Shown one piece after another: positions 51,027 through 63,064 of a DNA stretch of 64,000 bases. A model generated the notes under the pieces. That model saw nothing but the letters and a program-made list of their open reading frames with translations. It had not been told where the DNA came from and ran no database searches. The translations under genes and the position numbers were made by a program. Origin of the DNA: VRUE01 sp963817905 (GTDB lineage Bacteria > Actinomycetota > Thermoleophilia > Solirubrobacterales > 70-9); contig CAWFPS010000001.1 of the NCBI GenBank assembly GCA_963817905.1, forward strand, positions 245,846 through 309,845, given 5' to 3'. Position 1 is the first letter of the stretch. Each line of letters begins with the position of its first letter.

Positions 51027-52325
51027 CTAGGCAGGGACCTCTGAGGAGACCCGTTCAATCTGGGCACCGAGCCCGCGCAGGCGCTCGTCGATCTGCTCAT
51101 AGCCGCGATCGATCTGGCGGATGTTGCCGATCTCCGAGCTGCCCTCGGCTGCCAGGGCGGCGATGAGCATCGCCATTCCGGCGCGGATATCGGGGCTCTC
51201 GACGCGTTCGCCGTGAAGCCGGCTCGGACCGCTGACGATCGCCCGGTGGGGATCGCACAACGTGATCCGAGCGCCCATCGCGACCAGCTTGTCGACGAAG
51301 AAGAGGCGGTTCTCGAACATCTTCTCGAAGATCAGGATCTCGCCGTCGGCCTGGGTTGCGAGGGCCAGCGCGATCGAGGTCAGGTCGGCGGGGAAGGCCG
51401 GCCAGGGACCGTCCTCGATCTTGGGGATCGCGTCGCCGAGGTCGGACTGGACGCTGAGCCTCTGACCGGGCGGCACGATCATGTCGTTGCCCTCGATCTC
51501 CGATTGCAGGCCGAGGCGGCGAAACTGGCGCCGCACCATCAGCAGGTCGAGCGGCTCGACGTCGCGGATCCGCAGCTCGCCGCCGGTCGCGGCGGCCAGG
51601 GCCATGAAGCTGCCGACCTCGATGTGGTCGGCGGAGATCGTGTGCTCGGCGCCGCCGAGGCGGTCGCGGCCGTGCACGGTCATCACGTTGGAGCCGATCC
51701 CGTCCACCTGGGCCCCCATCGCACAGAGCAGGCGGGCGAGGTCCTGGACATGCGGCTCGGAGGCGGCGTTGGAGATCGTCGTCGGCCCCGCAGTGAGCGC
51801 CGCCGCCATCAGCGCGTTCTCGGTTCCCATCACCGAGGGCTCGTCCATGAAGATCGCACAGGGACAGAGCCCGTCGGCGGGGGCGCTCAGCTCGATCCAG
51901 CGATCGCCGTCGACGCGGGCGCCGAGGTCCTTGAAAGCATCGAGGTGGGCGTCGAGGCGCCGTCGGCCGATGAAGTCCCCCCCGGGCGGTGGCATCCGTG
52001 CCTCGCCGAAGCGGGCCAGCAGCGGGCCGGCGAGCAGGAAGGAGGCGCGGATCTGCTTCGAGAGCTCCTCATCGACCGCGACATCGGTGACCCCCCCGGC
52101 GCAGAGCCGGACGCTGTTGTCAGCCGTCCAGGCAACCTCGACGCCGAGCCGCTCAAGCAGGGCGAGTTGGGCTTCGGTGTCGCGGATCCGCGGCACCCGG
52201 TGCAGCAGCAGTTCCTCCTCGCTGAGCAGGCAGGCGGCAAGGATCGGCAGTGCCGCGTTCTTGTTGCCGGCCACGGTGAGCTCGCCGGAGAGCGGCACAC
52301 CACCTTGGATGACGAATTTCTCCAT
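51027..52325 (-). CDS. murA: UDP-N-acetylglucosamine 1-carboxyvinyltransferase
   Basis: A 432-residue MurA, first committed step of peptidoglycan. N-terminal FVIQGGVPLSGELTVAGNKN, then RASFLLAGPLLARFGEA; the loop that usually carries the PEP-reactive Cys reads PPPGGDFIGRR, so Cys is replaced by Asp (the GCxIG position reads GGDFIG). The Asp form occurs in mycobacteria and confers intrinsic fosfomycin resistance. It lies between hisZ and a divergent hydrolase. Confidence 0.92.
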   Translation of the reverse strand: MEKFVIQGGVPLSGELTVAGNKNAALPILAACLLSEEELLLHRVPRIRDTEAQLALLERLGVEVAWTADNSVRLCAGGVTDVAVDEELSKQIRASFLLAGPLLARFGEARMPPPGGDFIGRRRLDAHLDAFKDLGARVDGDRWIELSAPADGLCPCAIFMDEPSVMGTENALMAAALTAGPTTISNAASEPHVQDLARLLCAMGAQVDGIGSNVMTVHGRDRLGGAEHTISADHIEVGSFMALAAATGGELRIRDVEPLDLLMVRRQFRRLGLQSEIEGNDMIVPPGQRLSVQSDLGDAIPKIEDGPWPAFPADLTSIALALATQADGEILIFEKMFENRLFFVDKLVAMGARITLCDPHRAIVSGPSRLHGERVESPDIRAGMAMLIAALAAEGSSEIGNIRQIDRGYEQIDERLRGLGAQIERVSSEVPA

Positions 52326-52349
52326 CGGTTCCGGCTAGGGTAACGCCCG

Positions 52350-53351
52350 ATGCGGAGAGGCTGGAAGATCCTGATCGGGGTTGTGGTCGCGCTTGCGATC
52401 CTGCTCGCCCTCAACACGATCACCGTCGACCACGAAACCAAGTCGGCGGGCGTCACAGAACCCGGCGGCAGGATTCTCAACCTCCCCGGCGGCAAGCTCG
52501 AGGTGGTCGAGCGGGGGCCCCGCGACGGCAGCCCGATCGTCCTCATCCACTGCTTCACCTGCGCGATCAATTACTGGGACGGGATGATTCCGCGCCTGGC
52601 TCGCGAGCACAGGGTGATCGCGGTTGACCTGCGCGGGCACGGCGGCTCCGAAAAGCCGACCTCCGGCTACTCGATCCCCGAGCAGGCCGAACTGATCGCC
52701 CAGGCCCTGGGACAGCTCGGGGTGAGAAACGCCGAGGTGGTCGGCCACTCGCTCGGCGGCCCGGTCACGATCGCCCTCGCCGAGCAATCGCCGCAGCTGG
52801 TCGACCGCATGGTCACCATCGACAGCATTCCCGACACCTCCTACGGCGACGTCGGATTCATCGGCGAACTGCCGTTCAAGCCGGTGATCGGGCAGGCGCT
52901 CTGGAAGATCAAGCCCGACTTCTCGATTCGCAACGGCCTCGAGGTGGCGTTCGCGCCCGGATTTGATGTTCCGGATGCTTTTGTCGAAGACGTAAAGCGA
53001 ATGACCTACAGCGCCTACACCGGCTCCCACGACGCCTTCGACGAGTACACCGGCGAAGAGGCGCTGCCGCAACGTGCCGCAGCGATCGGAAAGCCGCTGC
53101 TGGCGATCATGGGTGCCGAGGAGCAGATCGCCAAGGACCCCGAGGAGTCGCTCGCCGCCTACCGCGCCGGCGACCCGAATGCGCAGACCAAGCTGGTCGC
53201 CGGAGCGGGGCACTCACCAAACGTTGAGAAACCGGCCGAGACCGCTAACCTGGTCCTTGAGTTCGCCGCAATGACCGGGAAAGAGGGCTCTCCCAGGCAC
53301 GAATTGCAAGACGCCGTGCAAAATCCCAGGGGCGTCCGAGGGTCCTCCTAG
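52350..53351 (+). CDS. Membrane-anchored alpha/beta hydrolase
   Basis: A 333-residue hydrolase with an N-terminal membrane helix (about 5-23). PIVLIHCFTCAINYWDG gives the oxyanion region, VDLRGHGGSEKP follows, the nucleophile elbow is VVGHSLGGPV (Ser near 133), and the catalytic His is in GAGHSPNVEKP. Substrate unknown; sequence is of the haloperoxidase/esterase type. Confidence 0.85.
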   Translation: MRRGWKILIGVVVALAILLALNTITVDHETKSAGVTEPGGRILNLPGGKLEVVERGPRDGSPIVLIHCFTCAINYWDGMIPRLAREHRVIAVDLRGHGGSEKPTSGYSIPEQAELIAQALGQLGVRNAEVVGHSLGGPVTIALAEQSPQLVDRMVTIDSIPDTSYGDVGFIGELPFKPVIGQALWKIKPDFSIRNGLEVAFAPGFDVPDAFVEDVKRMTYSAYTGSHDAFDEYTGEEALPQRAAAIGKPLLAIMGAEEQIAKDPEESLAAYRAGDPNAQTKLVAGAGHSPNVEKPAETANLVLEFAAMTGKEGSPRHELQDAVQNPRGVRGSS

Positions 53352-53362
53352 ATTACGAACCC

Positions 53363-53557
53363 ATGTTCGATTCTAAGCAAACACTCACAGAGCGCCTCGG
53401 TGACGCCGTCGATCTCCTGATCGATTTCGCCACCCTCGGCGAGTACGGTCTCGAGCCCGCCACACGGTCGGCACCGAGCTGCCAGTCGCGCCGTCGCCCG
53501 CACCCGGCCGCCGCGCCGCGCCGCGCCACCAAGGGCAGCTTCGCCGCTCGCCCGTAG
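53363..53557 (+). CDS. Small protein of unknown function (64 aa)
   Basis: A 64-residue ORF with a helical acidic start (QTLTERLGDAVDLLIDFATL) and a basic Arg/Pro/Ala-rich end. It lies 12 bases after one hydrolase gene and 5 before the next, in the same direction, which makes it plausible. No family recognised, no membrane segment. Confidence 0.5.
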   Translation: MFDSKQTLTERLGDAVDLLIDFATLGEYGLEPATRSAPSCQSRRRPHPAAAPRRATKGSFAARP

Positions 53558-53561
53558 GGCC

Positions 53562-54821
53562 GTGGCGCCGACACGGCACTGGCTGCGCCGGCACCTGCGA
53601 CTCCTGGTCGCGGTCACGGTCCCACTGGTCGGCGGGGTCGCGGTCGCGGTCCTGGCGACATGGCACTTTTCCGACGTCGCGATCGTCCCTAATCACTCCG
53701 ACTGGCCACAGAACACGCGGGTCGAACGGGTTGGGCGTGGCCGCATCGTGCTGGAGCGCGACAAGGAAAGCGCACGCCCTGGCGTCTACGGGCTGGACTG
53801 GCAGGCCGGCCACGCAATCGCCGGCAAGGTCCTCGGCGAAGACAGCGACACGGTCACTCGGCGGCTCAGCCGCCTGAACGGCTACCTGGCCGCGGGCATG
53901 AACGTCGCTTTCGACAGCCATGTCTACGTCGGCGACCCGCACCAGTCGCTTGGTCTCCCCTTTCGCACCGTCGGAGTACCCGACCGGCTCGGACCGATGC
54001 CCGCCTGGCTGATCCGACCGGTGCCCGGTTCCCCCGGCGCCACCGACCGCATCTGGGCGATTGTCGTGCACGGCCACAACGACAGCCGTCTCAACGACCT
54101 CCGCATCGCCCCCACGCTTCGCAGCGCCGGCCTCACCTCGCTACTGATCTCCTACCGCAACGACCTCGGCGCACCCGCCAGTCCAGACGGCCTCTACCAC
54201 CTCGGCGAAACCGAGTGGCGCGATCTCGACGCCGCAGTCCACTACGCGACCGGACATGGCGCCCGCCGTGTCGTTCTCGTCGGCTACTCGATGGGCGGCG
54301 CCCTGGTCGAGCAGTTCATGCTGCACGCCTCCGCCGTCGACCGAGTCGCCGCCCTGGTCCTCGATGCCCCCGTGCTCGACTGGCGCTCCGTCATCGAGTT
54401 CAACTCCGAAGAGATGGGCCTGCCCGGCTTCTTCGGGCTGCCGGTCGAGTGGGCGATCGACGCCAGGGTAGGCCCCGATTGGGACGACCTCGACGCGCCG
54501 CGCCATACCGGCGCCTTCCAGCTGCCGACCCTGCTCTTCCACAGCGACGAAGACGAACGGGTTCCGATCGCCGACAGCGAAGACTTTGCCGCCGCGCTGC
54601 CGGACTGGGTCACCTTCTACCGCGTGCCCGACGTCGGCCACACCGAGAACTGGAACGCGGGCCCCGCCCTCTACGAACGCCGACTCAGAGCCTTTCTCGG
54701 ACCGCTCTTCATCAATCGGGTAGGGGCGGGGCTTACCCCCGCCCCTCCCACACCACCGGACGTGCGGGTCCGCATCCGGCGGTTCGCGTCGCGTTCCGGA
54801 AACGACGGTAGGGGTCGGTGA
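53562..54821 (+). CDS. Alpha/beta hydrolase with C-terminus read into a group II intron
   Basis: A 419-residue protein: N-terminal membrane helix (about 12-35), a linker domain, then the hydrolase core with IVVHGHNDSRLN, nucleophile elbow LVGYSMGGALV (Ser near 243), LLFHSDEDERVP and catalytic His in DVGHTENW. The catalytic fold ends near residue 385. The last 30 or more residues (for example GLTPAPPTPPDVRVRI) come from the reverse strand of the group II intron, whose 3' end is at about 54720. GTG at 53562. Confidence 0.85.
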   Translation: MAPTRHWLRRHLRLLVAVTVPLVGGVAVAVLATWHFSDVAIVPNHSDWPQNTRVERVGRGRIVLERDKESARPGVYGLDWQAGHAIAGKVLGEDSDTVTRRLSRLNGYLAAGMNVAFDSHVYVGDPHQSLGLPFRTVGVPDRLGPMPAWLIRPVPGSPGATDRIWAIVVHGHNDSRLNDLRIAPTLRSAGLTSLLISYRNDLGAPASPDGLYHLGETEWRDLDAAVHYATGHGARRVVLVGYSMGGALVEQFMLHASAVDRVAALVLDAPVLDWRSVIEFNSEEMGLPGFFGLPVEWAIDARVGPDWDDLDAPRHTGAFQLPTLLFHSDEDERVPIADSEDFAAALPDWVTFYRVPDVGHTENWNAGPALYERRLRAFLGPLFINRVGAGLTPAPPTPPDVRVRIRRFASRSGNDGRGR

Positions 54822-56139
54822 AGCCGGCAAGCCCTTGCTCGCGCCAGTAGGCATTCGTGAGGCTGCGGGTGAGCACCCACGACCTCGCGATCCGCCAGTA
54901 GCCCAGGCGGCTGTTGGCCCACTCATAGGCCTTGCCCTCTGGGATGCCGGTGGCGATCAGGTTGCGGTGTTTGGTGCGGATTTTCTTCCACTCCTTCCAC
55001 CTGACCTGCCGCAACCGGCGGCGCAACCACTCATCGAGCTCCTCGAAGACCGAAGGCGTATCGGCCAACGCGAAGTAGGCCGTCCACCCTCGGCTGAAGC
55101 GGTTGATCGAGTTGATCCGCCGCTCCATCGAGGTGCCCCAACTACGTGAGGTAAGACGGCGCAGGCGATCTTTGACCCGCTTGCGGGCCTTGGGATCGAT
55201 CCTGACCTTGATCTCGCCTCCTCGCTTGAAGAAGCCGAACCCCAGGAGGGTTCGCCTCGTCGCGCGGTCAATCGCGGACTTCTCGCGGTTGACCCGCAGC
55301 TTCAGGCGTCGCTCGATGAACTCGCAGGTGTTACCCATCACGCGCTCGGCCGCCCGTTTGGAGGCGACGTAGATCGTGATGTCATCCGCGTAGCGGACGA
55401 AGCGGTGCCCTCGCTTCTCCAGCATCCGGTCGAGGTCGTCGAGGTAGACGTTGGAGAGCAGCGGTGAGAGGGGAGAACCCTGCGGGGTTCCCTCCTCGGT
55501 TGGCTGCTTCACCCCGTCTGCCATGACTCCCGCTTCCAGGTAGCTGCGGATCAGCTTGAGCACCTTCTTGTCGGTGACCCGCCTTGCGACCCTCGCCATC
55601 AGCGCGTCGTGCTGGACTCGATCGAAGAAGCGATCGAGGTCCAGATCGACGGCCCACCCATGCCCCTCGGCGATGTCGCGCTGAGCGCGCTTGATCGCAT
55701 CATGGGCCGAGCGCTCGGGACGAAAGCCGAAGCTACGCTCCGAGAAGCCGGGATCGAATACGGGCACCAGCACCTGCGAGAGGGCCTGCTGGATCACTCG
55801 ATCCAGGGCCGTCGGCACCCCCAGCTCCCGCTTTCCTCCCGAGGGCTTTGGGATCGTGACCCTGCGGGTGGGAGAGGGACAGTAGGTGCCCGCGTCGAGC
55901 CTTGCCCGGACTTTGGGCCAGTGGTCATGCAGCCAGGAGCGAAGCTCTTTGGTCTGCATGCCATTGACGCCGGGAGCACCGGCGTTTCGCTCGACGCGTC
56001 TGAGCGCCGCCGCCAGATTGCCCCGGGAGAGGAACTTCCCCCAGAGATCCCCGGTGACGGCGGGGTGAGGCTTTGCCTCGCCTGGCGCCGGGAAGCCGCT
56101 TTGCTCTTCGCGGGGAGCTTCGGGCTTCACCCTAGGCAT
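54733..56139 (-). CDS. ltrA: Group II intron reverse transcriptase/maturase
   Basis: A 468-residue LtrA-type protein. RT blocks include IPKPSGGKRELGVPTALDRV, SFGFRPERSAHDAI, DLDLDRFFDRVQHDAL, GTPQGSPLSPLLSNVYLDDLD, catalytic FVRYADDITIYV, and LGFGFFKRGGE. A thumb/X domain (RGWTAYFALADTPSVFEELD) follows and no HNH endonuclease is present, which suits class C. It aids splicing and retrohoming. The last 20 residues run over the domain V region. Intact frame suggests it may be active. Confidence 0.93.
   Translation of the reverse strand: MPRVKPEAPREEQSGFPAPGEAKPHPAVTGDLWGKFLSRGNLAAALRRVERNAGAPGVNGMQTKELRSWLHDHWPKVRARLDAGTYCPSPTRRVTIPKPSGGKRELGVPTALDRVIQQALSQVLVPVFDPGFSERSFGFRPERSAHDAIKRAQRDIAEGHGWAVDLDLDRFFDRVQHDALMARVARRVTDKKVLKLIRSYLEAGVMADGVKQPTEEGTPQGSPLSPLLSNVYLDDLDRMLEKRGHRFVRYADDITIYVASKRAAERVMGNTCEFIERRLKLRVNREKSAIDRATRRTLLGFGFFKRGGEIKVRIDPKARKRVKDRLRRLTSRSWGTSMERRINSINRFSRGWTAYFALADTPSVFEELDEWLRRRLRQVRWKEWKKIRTKHRNLIATGIPEGKAYEWANSRLGYWRIARSWVLTRSLTNAYWREQGLAGFTDPYRRFRNATRTAGCGPARPVVWEGRG
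54751..54785 (-). ncRNA. Group II intron domain V
   Basis: On minus the hairpin starts ACCGCCGGATGCGG and closes CGTCCGGTGGT, a 34-nt domain V shape. The triad position reads CGC, as in class IIC introns (most other classes have AGC). It overlaps the end of the maturase frame. Confidence 0.75.
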
Positions 56140-56610
56140 CCATTGCGCGAAGGCCCCGCCGGGGCGGGGTTGGCTGCTGTGGCTTCCGCGAGCACGGGCG
56201 CACTTTGCCTCGGCTTCGCGTTCGGCCCTTCGCGGCGCACGATCCCGCCGCTACTACGGCCTCTGCTGACTCCTGTCGGGTGACCGGCCGCCTCGCGGCG
56301 GCCGGGGTCGGGCGACTTGCGTCGAGGCCGACACTCCGACAGGCCTCCCGGGATAAGCCAGGACACCTTCCCCGCGCACCCGCCGCATTTACGTTGCGGC
56401 CGCTTGATGGCAACGGGCTTCGCCGTGTCATGCAGGCTCGCCCTGGCCGCCCCGCCTCCGATGCGGTTCGTGTCCCTCGGGTCGCGGTTTCGCCTCCACC
56501 TTCCTTCCCACCCCGCCTCGCGGCGACGCAGTTGGCTTCGGCTTGTGGTTGGTGCCATCTCCTTCACAGAGGACTTTCACCTCCGAGCGTCCTGGCATGC
56601 CCGGCGTACA

Positions 56611-56639
56611 GAAAAAAGGCCGCCCCGAAGGGCGGCCTT
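56611..56639 (-). terminator. Intrinsic terminator of the rRNA operon
   Basis: On minus: AAGGCCGCCC, loop TTCG, GGGCGGCCTT, then TTTTC. 10-bp perfect stem with UUCG-type tetraloop and T-run, located 10 bases after 5S rRNA. The group II intron starts immediately beyond it. Confidence 0.92.
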
Positions 56640-56648
56640 GAGAAAAAA

Positions 56649-56764
56649 CCGGCGGCGACCTACTCTCCCAGGGGGTTGCCCCCCAAGTACCATCGGCGCT
56701 GAAAGGCTTAACTGCTCTGTTCGGAATGGGAAGAGGTGTTTCCCTTTCGCTATGCACCACCGGA
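56649..56764 (-). rRNA. rrf: 5S ribosomal RNA
   Basis: About 116 nt on minus, beginning TCCGGTGGTGCATAGCG, with the conserved core CCGAACAGAGCAGTTAAGC and ending GTCGCCGCCGG, which pairs with the 5' end. Ends are approximate to a few bases. Confidence 0.95.
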
Positions 56765-56837
56765 AATTTGCGAGACAACCGCCCCGGTGGAGCTTGAAAA
56801 CCGCACAAGACCGCAAATGGGTAAACAAATTAAAACA

Positions 56838-59838
<3,001 letters not shown>

Positions 59839-60053
59839 GTGAGCGACCTATACACAACGTGTACAGATCGTAATTAAATTACCCTCAAAATCCGCCGAAG
59901 CGGATCTCGATTATTGGCCTTGTGCAGTTTTCAAGGTCCACCGAGGCGCGCACGACGACGGACTGCCGCCGGCGGTCTCTCAAAACTGAGCAGCGTACCC
60001 AGTGCCATAGAGACACTGGGGAGCCCGGTCGACGTTCTAGAGAAATCTCCCTA
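59839..60053 (-). other. 16S-23S spacer without tRNA genes
   Basis: 215 bases, no tRNA cloverleaf found. It carries processing-stem halves: GCTGCTCAGTTTT pairs with AAAACTGAGCAGC in the 16S leader (around 61765), and CTTGAAAACTGCACAAGG near 59925 pairs with TTGTGCGGTTTTCAAG after 23S (around 56795). Confidence 0.8.
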
Positions 60054-61600
<1,547 letters not shown>

Positions 61601-61858
61601 GGTACTTCTTACAGAGAGCTGTCATGCCTGGCAAATTGCAAATCGCCGGGTACACATACTCGGCGACCGGCATGACGGGTAAATCAGACCACCCGGCGCG
61701 CTGGCGCACCGAGTGGATCGGGCTCAAACATCCCACGGACACGAATGTCCGCGGGGTGCACGCTGCTCAGTTTTCAAAGACCGCTGCGCCCTTGAGCGAC
61801 GGGACTCGCCGCTCTTTACGCACGGGCCAGGCACCAGGCCTTGCCCAGAGGGACGAGC
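61601..61858 (-). other. rRNA operon leader
   Basis: About 258 bases between the predicted start of transcription and 16S. It contains a hairpin from the complementary CCCGCGGACA/TGTCCGTGGG (about 61734-61756), a larger stem around CATGCCGGTCGCCGAG, and the 16S processing-stem half GAAAACTGAGCAGC. No gene in it. Confidence 0.7.
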
Positions 61859-61887
61859 AGTATAGCGCTGCGGCGGCGGATTGCCTA
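61859..61887 (-). promoter_or_regulatory. Predicted rRNA operon promoter
   Basis: On minus: -35 TAGGCA (61887-61882), 17-base spacer, -10 TATACT (61864-61859). The -10 matches the sigma-70 consensus TATAAT in 5 of 6 and the -35 in 4 of 6. It lies between the tyrS stop and the leader. Confidence 0.7.
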
Positions 61888-61893
61888 ATGCCC

Positions 61894-63057
61894 TCACGCA
61901 GGGGCGCGCAGGCGGCGGAAACGGCGCTTGCCGAGCTGCAGGACGCGGCCGTCGAGATCGGCCGTGGCCAGGTCCAGCGTCTCGGCCGCAATCGGCTTCC
62001 CGTCGAGCTTTGCGCCGCCCTGGCGGATCAGCCGACGGGCCTCGCTCGAGCTGATCTCGAAGGCGCCGGCCATCAGGGCCGGAAGGTGCACCTGGGCTCC
62101 GCCGCCGGAGAGGAAGCGGTCGAGCTCCAGCTCCTCGATCTCGTCAGGCACGCCGCGCTCGACGAAGAGCCGGTCGAAATGCTCCTCCGCCGCGGTTGCC
62201 GCGGCGCCGTCGTGGAAGCGCTCGACCACGCCGCGCGCCAGCGCCCGCTTGACCTCGTTGGCCGGGGCCGCCGGGGGCGGCTCGCTGCCGAGCACGAGGC
62301 GGAAGTACTCGGGCATCGCCATGTCGGGGACGCGCATCGTCTTGCCGAACATCTCCTCCGGGGCCTCGGTGACGCCAATGTAGTTGCCCAGTGACTTGCT
62401 CATCTTCCGCTCGCCGTCGGTGCCGACCAGGATCGGCATGGTGAGGATCGACTGCGGCTTCTGGCCGTAGGCCGACTGGACGTCGCGGCCGAAGAGCAGG
62501 TTGAACTTCTGGTCGGTGCCGCCGAGCTCGACGTCGGCCTCGACCGCGACCGAGTCATAGCCCTGCAGCAGCGGGTAGAGCAGCTCCAGCGCCGCGATCG
62601 GCGCTCCGGCCGCGAGCCGCTTCTGGAAGTCGTCGCGCTCGATCAGGCGGGCGACCGTGGTCTGGGCGAGCAGGCCGAGCAACTCCTCGGGTGCCATCCG
62701 CAGCCACTCGCTGTTGAAGCGGACCTCGGTGCGCTCGCGGTCGAGCAGCTTGAAGGCCTGCTCCTGGTAAGTCGCGGCGTTGGCCTCGACCTCCTCCGGC
62801 GAGGGCATTGGCCGCTGCGCGGAGCGACCGCTGGGATCGCCGACGCGGGCGGTGAAGTCGCCGACGATCAGCACGACCCGATGGCCCGCCTGCTGGAACT
62901 CGCGCAGCTTCTCGAGCACGACGGTGTGGCCGAGGTGGATGTCGGGCGTGGTCGGGTCGATGCCCAGCTTCACGCGCAGCGGGCGCCCGCCGGCCAGCTG
63001 CTCAGAGAGCATCCCCGCCGGCAGCACGTCGACCGCATTGCGCGTCAGGTCCGCCAC
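61894..63057 (-). CDS. tyrS: Tyrosyl-tRNA synthetase
   Basis: A 387-residue class I synthetase of the TyrRS type with long spacing (TyrZ-like). The HIGH motif reads HLGH (IDPTTPDIHLGHTVVL), GDFTARVGDPSGR follows, the KMSKS loop is GERKMSKSLGNYIG, and an S4 domain ends the protein (ARRLIRQGGAKLDG). GTG 63057 is used. Only 7 bases separate it from the divergent PBP start. Confidence 0.94.
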   Translation of the reverse strand: MADLTRNAVDVLPAGMLSEQLAGGRPLRVKLGIDPTTPDIHLGHTVVLEKLREFQQAGHRVVLIVGDFTARVGDPSGRSAQRPMPSPEEVEANAATYQEQAFKLLDRERTEVRFNSEWLRMAPEELLGLLAQTTVARLIERDDFQKRLAAGAPIAALELLYPLLQGYDSVAVEADVELGGTDQKFNLLFGRDVQSAYGQKPQSILTMPILVGTDGERKMSKSLGNYIGVTEAPEEMFGKTMRVPDMAMPEYFRLVLGSEPPPAAPANEVKRALARGVVERFHDGAAATAAEEHFDRLFVERGVPDEIEELELDRFLSGGGAQVHLPALMAGAFEISSSEARRLIRQGGAKLDGKPIAAETLDLATADLDGRVLQLGKRRFRRLRAPA

Positions 63058-63064
63058 GGGCCCA

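Larger units (their letters stand above)
54720..56609 (-). mobile_element. Group II intron (IIC-like) behind the rRNA operon terminator
   Basis: About 1.89 kb on minus. The 5' end is placed at GTACGCC (56609), directly after the T-run of the rrn terminator. The 5' RNA part has motifs common to group II domain I (GAGGTGAAAGTCCTC; ACCACAAGCCGAAG). A maturase ORF follows, then a 34-nt domain V-like hairpin (54751-54785) and a GC-rich domain VI-like hairpin (54723-54745). Insertion right after an intrinsic terminator is the habit of class IIC introns. Confidence 0.85.

Noticed and set aside
54733..56139. Reverse transcriptase as a retron or diversity-generating retroelement
   Set aside because: Sequence blocks, X domain and domain V hairpin are of group II intron type; no template/variable repeat pair or msr/msd region seen.
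56197..56203. GTGCGCC on minus as the intron 5' end
   Set aside because: It would leave only 64 bases before the maturase gene, too short for domain I, and upstream group II motifs lie outside it. GTACGCC at 56609 next to the terminator fits better.
59839..60053. tRNA-Ile or tRNA-Ala in the 16S-23S spacer
   Set aside because: No T-loop GGTTCRA or acceptor pairing found; the spacer holds only processing stems.
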